Shown here piece by piece: positions 1-11,500 of a DNA stretch of 64,000 nucleotides. Origin of the DNA: Sporothrix humicola (taxonomy: Eukaryota > Ascomycota > Sordariomycetes > Ophiostomatales > Ophiostomataceae). The notes beneath the pieces are model-generated. The model had not been told where the DNA came from. It did not search any database and worked only from the letters and a program-made list of their open reading frames with translations. The translations under genes and the position numbers were made by a program. Where the stretch lies: the NCBI GenBank assembly GCA_021396245.1, contig WNYE01000079.1, positions 124,001-188,000 on the forward strand. Reading direction: 5' to 3'. Each line of letters opens with the position of its first letter. Within the stretch, counting starts at the first letter, position 1.

Positions 1-341
1 TCGTCAAGAATGACAAAAAAAATCACTGGCTTGAGCATCGAGACGTACGATCCGTGGGCACCACCGGCAATGCGGTCGCCAACCTGGAACGGCGAGTTCA
101 CATTCGGGCCAATCGCAACAACGACACCAGCGTAGTCACAGCCGACACGGGTGCCAGACGGGTCACCACCCATCAGGAAATCGGCCGTCTTCCAGTCCGT
201 GGGATTGAGGGCCACGGCAGTTGTGCGGACAAGAAGGTAGCCGTCACGAAGCTGGGGCGTCGGGACAGCCGGCTCAAGGACAATGTCGCCCTTGGAGCGG
301 ACAACAAGTGCCCGAGTAGTGGCGGGAATAGAAGCAGCCAT
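1..341 (-). CDS. Medium-chain dehydrogenase/reductase (trans-enoyl-reductase-like), 5' exon only
   Basis: This is the first exon of a zinc-independent-looking MDR oxidoreductase; the rest lies left of the window. Translation from the ATG at 341 gives 98 codons with an N-terminal GroES-like fold: NPTDWK at residues 46-51, GCDYAG at 67-72 and VGDRIAGGAHG at about 87-97. These match the NPxDWK and G-(C/H)-(D/E)-(Y/F)-AG signatures of fungal stand-alone enoyl reductases such as LovC. The exon probably ends at 49, where a GTACGT donor (48 down to 43) interrupts the codon after GGAHG; the sequence beyond reads like intron. It resembles the reductase at 23217-24411 in the same signatures, although the rest differs. 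It could also be a general quinone-reductase-like MDR not tied to polyketide synthesis; the cofactor-binding half is needed to tell. Family assignment is firm, the specific role is inference. Confidence 0.8.
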   Translation of the reverse strand, partial: MAASIPATTRALVVRSKGDIVLEPAVPTPQLRDGYLLVRTTAVALNPTDWKTADFLMGGDPSGTRVGCDYAGVVVAIGPNVNSPFQVGDRIAGGAHGSYVSMLKPVIFFVILD

Positions 342-2823
342 TTTGATTTGACGTGTGTAAGTGAGCGTAGTTTAGAACGGATGGTCTAAAGATGTTTTAG
401 TTAGAAAAAATGGTGTCCCTCAGGGTGTTTATATAGTAGGGTGAAGATGGCAAAGATGCAAAAGATGCTAAATATGGCGACGAAGCTGAAGAACCTATGG
501 GCGGGGTGGAAGCTCGAAAAGTGGGAATAGTATGGCAATGATGCGGAAGGTGGTGGGAGATCGAAGAGTTAAAGCGGGCAAGAGCGTCTTGGCTCGTCTT
601 GACACGGAAAGCGGAAATGGATATATGTTTGGGACAGGCAAGGAAGGAGCATACTTGGTGTTGCAGCGAGCAGAAGAGTCAGTGTGTTATACCGTGTTAA
701 TGGTCCGATAAGGAAACAGCGTAGTTGTAGATGTCACCCAGGTGCAGATGTGTGTTTGATTGACCCTTTTAATGTTTTATTCTCCTGTTCAGCAACAGAC
801 GGCCGGTCCTTTCTTTATGTACTTTTTCGGGACACCGGTAGGGCCCAGAGTTAACCGCTCCGTCCGTCCTTTTGTTGATTTCAAAGTACTCGGTTGGGCC
901 TACGGAAATACGTGTTTTCTTTTTTTCTTTTTCTTTTTTTCCATTTTTCTTTTTTACCCTACTATTGTCTTTGCCTGCTTTCCATAACAAAAAAACGTAT
1001 GATGACCAAGCGGAGCAATGATACAATTATTATTAAGCTAGTAGCTAGGTACGAACGTCAACGCCAGATGAGACGCCAGAAAGCAGCGTGTAAAGTACCC
1101 GTACAAAGGCCCAAAACGTCAAGGAGGCACCGGTCGTTTCGTGTACTTGGCACGGCAAAGCAGGAACCGCGATGAGGTCTTTGATCTGCCCCACGCGGCT
1201 CCGATGTGGTCTGGCTTTGGGTAGGATGCTTGGGCCTGGCGTTGCGGGGATAAGACTGTCCTAATTGAGGCTTTTTACTGGTTCTTCTTAGGTGTACAGC
1301 GGAGACTAGCACAAATGCTACGAAATACAAGGGGCCAATGCTGTGTGATTATGAAGCGGAAAGCTTAATAATTCTGCAAAGCGAGCATTTTGTGAGGAAT
1401 AACCGTGTCTAAAAGCTTCTAGATCAACCAGAAGGATTGGAAGGATCGATAGAACCGTCGACGACAGGGCCTGTGTGCCATTGAATCGCTGATTTTATCA
1501 CCAATTTTGCTGACTATTGAGCGTCGTGGAGATGCGACGACGATGTGTTTGTAAGAGGACAGATGGCAGTTTGAGCATTTTGGTAGCAATTCGGCTTGAT
1601 GGACACGCCGTTTGACAGAAGAGAAGGATCCCGGGCGGACCGCAGGACAGGCGCGATAAAGAAACGGCTGTCGTAAGCTTCTTATACCATCTTGCATCTT
1701 TTTGCATGATATTACATTTTTTCCGGCTTCTTTTCCCTTTCTATTTTGTTTCTGTCGATTCTCTTGTTTTCTTTTCATTTATTTTTATATTCTATTCTCA
1801 CACTGTACTGCAACATCTGCTCCGCAGAATGCGAGCAAATCCCGAGCTGGTTCTCTTGTAGGCTGCATTAAACCGACGCTACATATGTACCTTCGGTTCT
1901 TTCAAGCGTCGAACCACGCCAAAGACATCTAAATCTGGATATTTTCGGTTCTTATCTGCAAAGTTTCTTTGTTCAGATTGTTTAGAGCTCCCGAGCTCAC
2001 CGCAGGACAATTCCCGCAAAAAAGTACCTCGCAGGAAGCCGTTGCATGAGTATGCGAACAGGCTCTACAGTGTACTTCCTCGACTTCTTGTGAGCTTGCA
2101 TGAAAATAAAAAAGAACTGAATTGAAGCATGCAGCTAAATAAAGATGGTATCTTTGCTAGGGCCCATAGCTTTATGGAAAAAGTACTCTGCACATCTGGC
2201 AGCGGCCGAACAAAAGGACGTGAACATGATAAAAAATAAAAAAATAAGAAGACATCTCCGCAAGTTTTCCCCGGATTTATTGTCACACAAGCGGGCCGCA
2301 GAGAAATGAACACAAAGCACATCGTGAACACCAATGTAGAAAGCATAAACCCAATATAATTGTCACCGCGATATAAAAAAGAAAAAAGAAACACGATCAG
2401 GGACAACGTTGAGAGTATCCTGAGTCCAGTAACCAAGAAAGAAGCCAAAACAGAGGCAGTTCCAAAGAAAGCAGGAAAAAAAAGAAGACAAAAAACCAAA
2501 GGGGGGTGTCAGAAGAAATCCAAAGAAAAGAAGAAGCAGAAGTCTATCAGCATGTCCAGTGTTCCAGTCCATACCCAGTCAGGGCTGCGTGCCAAGCGTG
2601 TATGAATCCAAGCAACCCGGAAGAAAGAAACAAGAAAAAACAAAGAGAGGAAAACAGAAGCGAAAAAATGTCCAGCCATCCACATCGAAGTGCGGCCAGA
2701 GAAAAGGGTCATCAGAGCCAAGAACCAAAATCAACAAACATCACTGTCATGAAGGAACCAAAAAAGAAAGAAAAGAAAGCAAAAAAGAAGGGGAAAAGGT
2801 GACCAGCTAGTTCTCTTTGGGAC
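342..2823. other. Intergenic region, left-edge reductase to CRZ1
   Basis: About 2.5 kb without a supportable gene. The left end is the promoter of the minus-strand reductase; the right end is the 3' flank of the minus-strand CRZ1 gene. It contains T-rich runs (about 918-960 and 1710-1790) and a purine-rich stretch (about 2360-2800). Several short frames are open only because of these runs; none shows a recognisable domain. Confidence 0.7.
428..435 (-). promoter_or_regulatory. Candidate TATA box of the left-edge reductase
   Basis: The minus strand reads TATATAAA here, 87-94 bases upstream of the ATG at 341. Sequence and spacing suit a fungal TATA element, but no transcript start is known. Confidence 0.45.
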
Positions 2824-5106
2824 CTACTGGCCGCCCAGGTCCGAGTTGTAGCCAATGTCACCATAGTTCTCGCTCATGCTGCCCTCACCGAAACCGGTGC
2901 CGGGGCCAGAGACATAGCCGCCATCATCGCCATCCTCGAACTCGCTGGCATCAAAGCTACTGCGGCCGCTCAAGTCGTCCTCCATTCCTGAGCCCGTGCC
3001 GCTCATGTCAACCTGTGACCAGTTGACCTGCGCAAGTGCCGGGTACTGCGCCAGGAGCGCCGCGGGCAGTGCATAGTTGCCGGCAGCGTCGATGGGGTAG
3101 CCTGTGTTGGGGTCGATTTGCGGCACCGGCTGCGACATCATCATGCTCTGTTGCGCGGCAGCCTGAGCTTGCATGTGCTGTTCCTGCCACACGCGCTGGC
3201 GCTCCATGAACTCCTCGTCGAGCAACGGCTTGATGCAGATGCGGCCTGCCTCGGAACGGAAGTGACGGCCCAGCGCGTCGGCCCGTGCAAAGCGGCGACC
3301 GCAGCCCCACTCGCCACCAACCTTGAGGTCGCCCTTGCACACGAACTTCTTCTCACCACTGTGCAAGCTCTCGTGTCGCTTGCGATCGTGCTGGCGCGCA
3401 AAAGCCTTGCCACAGAATGTGCACACGAATGGGCGCTCGTCGGTATGTGTACGCAGATGCGAGCGCAGGTTGTAGGCGCGCGTGAAGCGTTTCGGGCAGA
3501 GCGAGCACTGGAACGTGGCAGGGTGCTTCTGCGCGCGTTTTGTGCCAGCACCTGATACTGCGCCACCGGCACCACCGGCCTCGCCAGAGTTTGCAGCAGC
3601 GAACTCGGGATCAGCAAGGCGGAGGGCCATGATGTTGTTCGGGACAGCAGACGTGGACAGTCTGCGACGGTTGCCGGCAACGGCGCTGCCGGACCGCTCA
3701 AGCGGCGACAAAGATCTCGAAGCATCGGAGCGCGGGCTTGAACCGACATTTGGCGACAAGCTGCCGACACTCAGGTTTGGAGAGGCACCTCCGCTGTATG
3801 GGTCAGTGATGGCACGGCGTCTCGCCCGACCTATTGAGGAAGAATCTTGTTAGAAATTGTAAAGTGATTCTGTGCACCGACCATCAAAACCATCAAGAGT
3901 TTACGTACCACGCTGCTCGGGTGGTGTGAGAGCATCAGTGTTAATCACTGACTTGCCATCGAACATATTCCTCGCCGGAGCGGCTGTTGTGGGCGCAAAG
4001 TCAATCTCGATTGTCGGTGCGATTTGAGGCATGGGCTGGCCCATGTCGGCGCTGGTCGTTGGCAGCTGGGGGAAGGCCTCGGAGCCGGACACGGCACCGT
4101 AGGGGTAAGAAGAGTAGGTTCCATCGGTGGGTGCCTGCAGCATGAAGTTGGCCGGCGCCTGGTTCACATCTGGTGCTGACTGGGGAAGGATGCGAGGGGA
4201 GATAGCAGGGCTGTGGGACGGACTCCGGCCATATCCGCTAGAAATGCTGAAGCTGTTGATGCCGTGCAGCTCCTGGTAGACGTCGCCGTTCTCTTCTGCG
4301 CGCAGCATCGGAGAGCTCTGCTGGTGCTGGATGGAGTCGGCAAAGCTGTCCTGGCCGACAATGGACGGCGAGTGGCCACCAATGGAGGAAGCATCCGAGT
4401 ATTCAGAGGCGGTACGGCGGTGGCCCTGGAAGTGCGGCGCATTCCAATCGTGCATAAGGGCCGCCTCCGGCGCCAGTGAGGTGTTGCGTGAGTGGCGGCC
4501 GACAGGCTGGGCGAACTGGTTGTTGTTGAAGGAAGGAGATTGATGCGCCGAACCGGGAGCAAGGGCGTCGACACCGAGCAAGTGCGGCGGGGTAGGGCTG
4601 TGGTGTGCCTGTGAGGTGGCCATGGCGTTGATGTCTGGCTGCTGAGGTTGTTGCTGGTCGAACAGAGGGGTAGATAGCTGGTCGGCAGATGATGTGGGGA
4701 AGATGGTGAAGTCTTCGCTGGGGAAAGCCTGCTGGGGGTCGAGGAAGCCTTGGCCGAACGAACCGCCGGCGGGATCGGCTTTCAGTTGGTCGGCGAAGGA
4801 CAGGTTGGGGTCAAAGGCAAGGTCCTGTTGCTGGAGGCCCGGTTGTGTAGTCGCGAGGAAGGTCGATGCGCCGCCGGTGTAGGCAGAGAGGTCGGCCTGA
4901 GGCTGTGATGTGTTGAAGGTTTGTTGCGAAGAGGCGTCAAGAGCTAGACCCAACCCGATGGAGTTTGAGTTGGAGACGGCAGCTTGGTAGTTGGCATCAA
5001 AGGCGCGGGCAGGTGAGTGCGATGGAGAGTGGCTTTGCTTTATATCAAGAGCCTGTTGATCGACGGGGGCAGGCGACCGGCCACGGGAAGGCTGTATCTG
5101 GTCCAT
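2824..5106 (-). CDS. crz1: Crz1-type calcineurin-responsive C2H2 transcription factor
   Basis: Two exons, 5106-3909 and 3830-2824, joined over a 78-nt intron (donor GTACGT, acceptor CAATAG), giving 734 residues. The N-terminal 500 residues are Q/S/P-rich and disordered. Residues 364-369 read PTIEID, matching the PxIxIT-type calcineurin docking consensus, and a basic RARRR run at about 401-405 right after the splice could be a nuclear localisation signal. Two classical C2H2 fingers lie at about 508-528 and 536-556, followed by an atypical third finger starting near 564 with a long first loop, as is usual in this family. The C-terminal DPNTGYPIDAAGNYALPAAL segment is also typical of filamentous-fungal Crz1. 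In the family, Ca2+/calcineurin dephosphorylates the factor, which then enters the nucleus and activates stress, cell-wall and ion-homeostasis genes. The start is the first ATG of the open frame. It lies between a reductase and a PKS, an unexpected position for a core regulator. Confidence 0.92.
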
Positions 5107-5953
5107 CTTGAAGAGATATACCTGTATATACTCGTAGTCGAGTGTGTAAGAGTGTGTGTACGAAGTACGTGTCTTGTGTATGCGTGCAGTGCACCTGCGT
5201 TTGGTGTGGCGCGCGGAGTGTATATGCGTGTGAGAAGAGCTAGCTTGTTCTCCCGATTTCTATTCTTGTTCTGGGGTGTGTGTCGGCTTGGGGCCGTTGT
5301 GCTGGTTCGTCGTCTTGGGACACAATGCGGGACCCTGGTCGGATTCGCGGCGGCGCCAGTTCAGACACAAAGACAGTGCGTTGTCTGTTCTGCGATAGAT
5401 GGTATCGCTTGGCGGGCGCGGGAGCAGGGGGCGCGGTGTGAGAGAAAAGAGCCCGAGTGGTCGTTCGTTATGACGCGCGACTGCGATTGCTCGTGCCTGT
5501 GCCTGAGCCTGTTGTGTGGGTGTTCTTGTTAGGTTTGGGTCCAGTTGGCTGGTTGGGGCCTTGCATGGGAAGGAGACGGAGCAATCTGAGGGGAAAGAAA
5601 GGGAAGAAAGGACAAGGCAGACTGAGCACATTGAGCGCACTTGGGCAGCAGATTGCCAGTCAGCCTTTCGCATGGAAGAAGTGGGGAGTGGGAAACTGTA
5701 ATTATTGTGGCAGTGCTAGTGGTGCGGGGGGGCTGTGCAAAGTAAGGCAAATGCTGACAGGCAGCGCTGTACAACGAGCGGTCGGGCCTATCAGGGCGCT
5801 GCACGGCACAAAGATGAGACACTAAACGGGGTCGTTGGTGTCCGCAAGTCGCTCATCCATAGGGCAGAGACGAGACAATCACAGGGAGTGCGGGACGAAA
5901 GAGGAAAGGCGGGAGAAGACGACTGGGAAGCACCAGAAGCTCTGTGAGATGCG

Positions 5954-5999
5954 CCAGAAGCACCAAAAGCACCAGAAACACCAAAAAGTACCAGAAAAT
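5954..5999. repeat. Imperfect 9-bp tandem repeat in CRZ1 upstream region
   Basis: About five degenerate copies of CCAGAAGCA / CCAAAAGCA / CCAGAAACA in a row. It lies about 0.85 kb upstream of the CRZ1 start codon. Confidence 0.6.
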
Positions 6000-6822
6000 G
6001 CAGCACTCGCTGGCTTTTGCCGGCCGTGGTCTTGACGTTGTCCTTAAAAGGGACAGGGCCTAGCGCAAGCTACATCCTGCTGGACAGGAAACGAGGGCAA
6101 GGGATGCGGGCAGATGAGACTATCAACGGCATGGGGGGAAAGGTAAAATAGCAACAAGGGGAGGCTGTGCTGTTTGTGGGGCGGGGAGAGCTACCGGCCG
6201 ATAAGTGCACATCCCGTCTAAAAGAAGACTGAGATTCGCAAAGATTGGACAAAATGGACCTTGGAAAAAGACGGGATGTCATGGAATGAGAGTGCAATAA
6301 AGGAACAACGAGACCGGATTGGAGAGGCTGGCGAGGCTTGGAGATGCCAGAAACGCCGTCAAACAAAAAAGAGAGTGGGACAGACCTTGGTATGTTTTAT
6401 TGTTTGTTGGATGTGCTGCCGTTCCAAGACGTTGAAAGCTCCAGGCTAAAATGGGAATGGCCGCAGCAGTCGCAGAAGATCTTGGAAATAAAATATGTGC
6501 ACGGTCAAGCTCGTGGTAGTTGCATGAGCTTGTCGGGAGTCGATGCCAGGCTGATATCAAGATGGTGTCAGGGCTGGTGCGCGTGTAAGATATTCGAGAT
6601 GATATGGGCAAAGAAGAGTGCGGGATATCAAATATGGGATATGAGATATACGCGGATCGCGCCTGCAAAAATGTCGAGCGAACAAAGCAAGAGCCCCGAA
6701 CTGTCCTGAACAGGATTCAGGCAGATTGATTTACAAGACGTGTCTTGCGTCCAGCCGGCCAGTGATGTGCAAGTCAAGATGCAGTTCCCAATCAAAAGAG
6801 AAAGGCTGGGGAAAGACAAGAA

Positions 6823-6849
6823 ATGCCAGAGATGCCAGAGATGCCAGCG
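6823..6849. repeat. 9-bp tandem repeat, three copies
   Basis: ATGCCAGAG occurs twice exactly, followed by a third copy with one mismatch (ATGCCAGCG). No coding context. Confidence 0.75.
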
Positions 6850-8099
6850 ACTCCACGCTGGATGCTCCTTTCCGCAACAGATAGGGCCGACGTGTGTAAA
6901 AATAAAACAGAAGCACTGTCGAAGCGAGCAAGTCGTGAATAAAAATAAATACAAAATGCAAGCTGGTGCAGGGGCAAATGCAGTAGCGTCGTGAGGGATG
7001 GGATGCGCTGCAAGGTCAGGTAAGGATGGCGTTGCGAGGATGGATTGGCACTGTCGTGACGGGTTTGGTGGAGGTTGGGTCGAAAGGTGGAGGGTCGCAA
7101 ACGAAGCCGGCGTTGTTGCTGTTGTTTGGAGTGTTGGAGTTGTTTGAGGCTTATCCAACAAGAGAGCCGCGGGGCAGAGAAGGCTGAGGGTGGCGCCGCG
7201 TTAATTTTGGCCCAAACGTTCTTGTTTGCTCGTATGCTCGTATTAGATCTCTGTTTGCGATCTGTGTGCGATCTAGCTGGCGCTTTAAAAAGAAAACGGG
7301 CGCAAGTAACGTTGAAGCTGTGAAACGACTTGTGTTGTTGGCTATCGCGTCTTTTTTGCTGCAAAATGGTCCTGCCAACTGTTTGGTATGAGGGGTCCTA
7401 GTAGTTAACACTGTCGCAAATTGGCCGACAAGCGGGGAGGCTAGCGATTGACAGCGCGCGCGCAGAATCGATTCTCTCGAGCTGCACAGTCGCGGCAAGG
7501 CGTGGGGAGGGTAGAGCGTGGAGGAAGCGGATGCGATGTACGGTGGAAGAGGGAGAGAGAGGTGAGAGGTGAGAGGATCTCAGGATGAAGGGGGGGAGAA
7601 GGGAAAACAAGGAGTCAAGGTGAAGTCCTGCACCAAAAAGAGCAGGTAGGGCAGCGGGGGGCACCAGACGGAGAGAAAGAACGAACGAGGGGAAAATCAG
7701 ACAAAGAAAGGGAAGGCGCGCGCGCCTGCCCGCCAAAAGCCTAATTGGGAGCGAACAAGGAAGGCGCGCGGTTGACGGCCCAATTCGCAGCCGCCGCCTT
7801 GTGGGGCGCCTAGTCAAGTAAAATTACAGTTGAATTTGGGGCAAGAGCAAGTACTCCGTATGGAAAACAGCCGTTACACTTTGTCAATATTAATCACGTG
7901 AATGTGCATTTTGAACAGTTGCAGCCGAAACTCCCAAGAACGTGCCTGCCTTGCCTTGCACAATCGTGGCACAATCGCTTCCTTCCTGTTGCATTGGGAT
8001 TGGACAAAAATAAGATCTCACGCGGCCCTATTTTTCCCGCTTGGCTGCTTGGCCTGGCCTGCGACTCTGTGCTCCGTATTTTAACCTTTTCCCCCTCTC

Positions 8100-8128
8100 A
8101 GCATATCAGCATATCAGCATATCAGCAT
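8100..8128. repeat. 8-bp tandem repeat AGCATATC
   Basis: Three perfect copies of AGCATATC plus a five-base partial copy, about 0.44 kb beyond the PKS stop codon. Confidence 0.8.
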
Positions 8129-8563
8129 TGTATTATTTTTAGATTGCCACGCAACGTCAGCTCGACAACGACAACGACAGCTCATCGGGATCGAATCGAA
8201 ACTACGAGGCACTAGGACGAGCGACATCAGGCAAACATTTTACATTTACGGCGTTATCTACCGACGAAAATCAAATGAAATAAAAAATAAAGAAGTTGAA
8301 AAAAGTCGAAAAAATATCAATCTACTGTCCGGCGCCTTACTCCAAACAGAATTATCGTCCCAGATCTCTCAATAACAGTCTGTGTGTGTGTGTGTCCCCC
8401 CACACCCATCCCCGTCTAATTCTGTCTTGTTGTTGTCTTTCTTTTCTTGTTTATGTGTTTTCTGTGTATCTGTCTTGTGTAGCAGTCTATGCGCTTCATG
8501 ACGTATGTGTCAGGGGTAATTTGATCCCACTGGGATCCATGTTTATATATGTTGCTTATTTGC

Positions 8564-11500
8564 TTATTGTTCTCCGTCGCCATCGGTGGTTGAGCTGCTC
8601 GGGGTGCGCGTGTGCGACGATGATATCGGCGAAGAGGGTGGCGAGGGTGACTGGGGCGTCTCGGGCGTGGTTGCCGAACCAGAGTTGCTTTCAGCTCCAG
8701 AGACTGCTCCAGAGACTGCTCCAGCTGCAGGTGCAGCTCCCGCCGCCGACGACAGTGACGACAGTTGGCCGAGCGCGTCGCGGCAGATGTCAAGAATGGA
8801 CGAGCCGCCGAGGAACTTGAGGACGGCCATGTCAATGTTGAGCTCCTTGAGGAACCAGGAGCGCAGCTCGACGGCGACGAGCGAGTCAATGCCGAGCTTG
8901 ATGAGGGGCACCTTGCTGTCAATCTTGTCGGCGGGCAGCTGCAGGATGAGCTCCACTTTCCGGGAGAATGCGGCTTCGAGAATGGACAGCGTCGCCGAGG
9001 CATCGCCCTTGGCAGCTGCATCGGCGAGCTGGCTCAGTACGCGCGCGGACAGCTCCGTCTTGCCGCCCGAGACCGCAGCGACCTGTTCTTCGGCCTGCAT
9101 AATGTGCGAGAAGAGCGGCTTGGTGGGGAAGCGCTGGGCAGCGTTGTGCGGCAGACCCGTGATGACCTGTGGGCTGTGGCCACGGCCGCGAGAGACGGAC
9201 GAGTCGGGGTGTCCTGCGAGGATGGCGGATGCAAAGATGTTTTGCATCTCCGTCTCGTACAGGCCAATGTAGCCGTACATGCCGACGAGACGGGCCTCGT
9301 ACTGGCTGAGGGCGCGGTCGACATAGCCGACGCCGAGCAGCATGGCGATATCAATGATGGACGCGGGAAGACCACGGAGACGGCGCTGGGTAGCCAGGGT
9401 GTGCATGTACATGTTGGCGGCGTTGTAGTTGGACTGGGCCTTGTTGCCGATGATGCAGGCGAGCGACGAGAAGAAGATGAAGAAGTCGAGCTCGCCGGGC
9501 GTGGAGAAGAGCTCGTCCATGTAGCGGCTGCCGTCGACCTTGGGGCCGAGGACGCAGTTGAAGTCGTCGAGCGAGCAATTATCAAAGGGTTTGTCGCGCA
9601 ACACCATGGCGGCGTTGGCAACACCGGCAATGGGCGGCATCTCGGCGCAGATACTCGCGTGCACGTCGAGCAGGTTCTGCTTGTTGGTGACGTCAAGGGT
9701 GTAGACCCGGATATCGGTGGCGCCGCGGTGACGGAAGTCCTCGAGAATGCTGGGGTCGACCTGCGGATTGCGGCTGGCAATGGCAATGTGGCGAGCGCCA
9801 TGGTCGGCCATCCAGCCGCAGATGGACAGGCCCACGGCGCCGGTCAGGCCGACAAGGAAGTAGGTCTTGTCGCTCTTGAAGAGGTTGAGGGATGCAGTGG
9901 GGAAGACCTGGGCAACGACCGGGTTCGGCGTGATCCAGCTGACGACCTGTGTCGGGGGCAGGCTGCCAGTGGGCAGGTCTGCAACCTTCTCAATACTGAT
10001 GATGCCGTCGGCTGAAGGTGCTGCTGTCGTCGTAGACGGTTGGGCATCGCGAAGAATGGCCGCCAGCTGCGTCGATGAGATGTTGAGAGCAATAGCCTTT
10101 CCAGCCTGAGTGGTCTTGAAGAGGGGCCGAGAATCAACAGATGTGTCGGTTGTCGAGGCGGAGGCGGTGCTGACGATGCGGCTGATCACTTCGACTTCAA
10201 GAGACGTATCAAGGTTGGTGTACGTCAGAGGGCCCTTGGGAAGCTGGCCGAGGACACGACGCTCGTTGTCGAAGCGGTGGATGGTGATCTGCTTGGAGTG
10301 GCGCTGGCTGGCACCGGCTGTGGTTGTGGCCACAATGGGAACAGACTTGGCCTTGGCCTTGGTGATCAAGCGGTCAACAAGGTCGTTCTCGCCGCCGTGG
10401 ACCCAAAGTGTGCCCTCGGGGTCGGACGTGAGACTCTCAGCCAGGACATCCAGGAGCAGCTGTTGGAGAAGCTCGGGCTTGCCATTGGGCAAAGTAGCGA
10501 GGATGTTGTCAGTGGCAACATGGACGACCGAGCTGTTCTCGAAGCTAGCAACCAGCACCTGTTTGCCCTCGTCGTCGAGATTAGCACCGATGCCTAGGAA
10601 GAGGGTCTTGCCGTCACGCGTGCGTAGCGGATATAGAGACGAAGCGTGTAGTTTGATACTGTGCTGGTCAATCTGGGTGCCGCTGGTGCTGAGGTATAGG
10701 TGCAGTGGCTCCGACTCGAGAATCTGCATGTGGCCAGCCTCCTGGACAATCTCGACGTTGCTGGCAGCACCACCTTCTGGCGCGTCGAGCAGCAGCTCCT
10801 TGGAAATGGGACGGCGGTCGGCATTGAGGCGGTCGTTGAGCTCGTCGTCGGCCATGATGCGGGGCACAAAGACGCGGCCGTTCTCGATGCACATTTCGGT
10901 CTCGCGGACCCAGAAGACGTTGGCAAAATCGGGGCTGCTGAGGTACACGAGACGCAAAAGGGTCTCGGCAAACAAAGTGGCCTCGGCGGTGCCATGGGCG
11001 CCAAAGCCGCCGACAAAGTTGTCGACGTCCAAGAACTGCATGACGAGATGGGGCGACTCGAACGCAATCGCACGGGCCATGCCGACGGCCATGTTGGAGT
11101 AGGGCTCAGAAGTGCGGCGGTTCTTGGTGACCCAGAGCAGGGCGGCCGACTCGAGGATCATGGTCTGCATGCCGTTGAACTTGGGCTCAGTCATGTTCTT
11201 GAACATGGGCTCATCAAGATCTGCCAGACACAGGACGGCAGCATGGGCCAGCTCGACGGTTCCAATTTCAGCAATATCAGGGACCAGCGTCACCTTGATT
11301 CCCAGAGGACGCAAAAGGCGGCGGATGGTCTGTGTGACTCGGTTGGTCGTCAGGGTCATACCTCCGACAACGACAACCGAGGAGACAGAAGAAGCTGCCA
11401 CCGCTGCCGGGGCCCGATCCCAGGTCCCGACGGACAGAGGATCACGCAGCAGTGCAATACGATCGTCCACGGCCTGGGTGCTCATAACAAGCCCAGAGAA

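Larger units (their letters stand above)
5107..8563. other. Intergenic region, CRZ1 promoter side to PKS 3' side
   Basis: About 3.5 kb without a supportable gene. The left end is the upstream region of minus-strand CRZ1, the right end the 3' flank of the minus-strand PKS. It contains three short tandem repeats (listed separately), a TG run near 8383-8395, a CG-rich patch around 7715-7750 and a CACGTG at about 7896. Nothing resembles a remnant of an NRPS condensation domain just downstream of the PKS stop. Confidence 0.65.
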
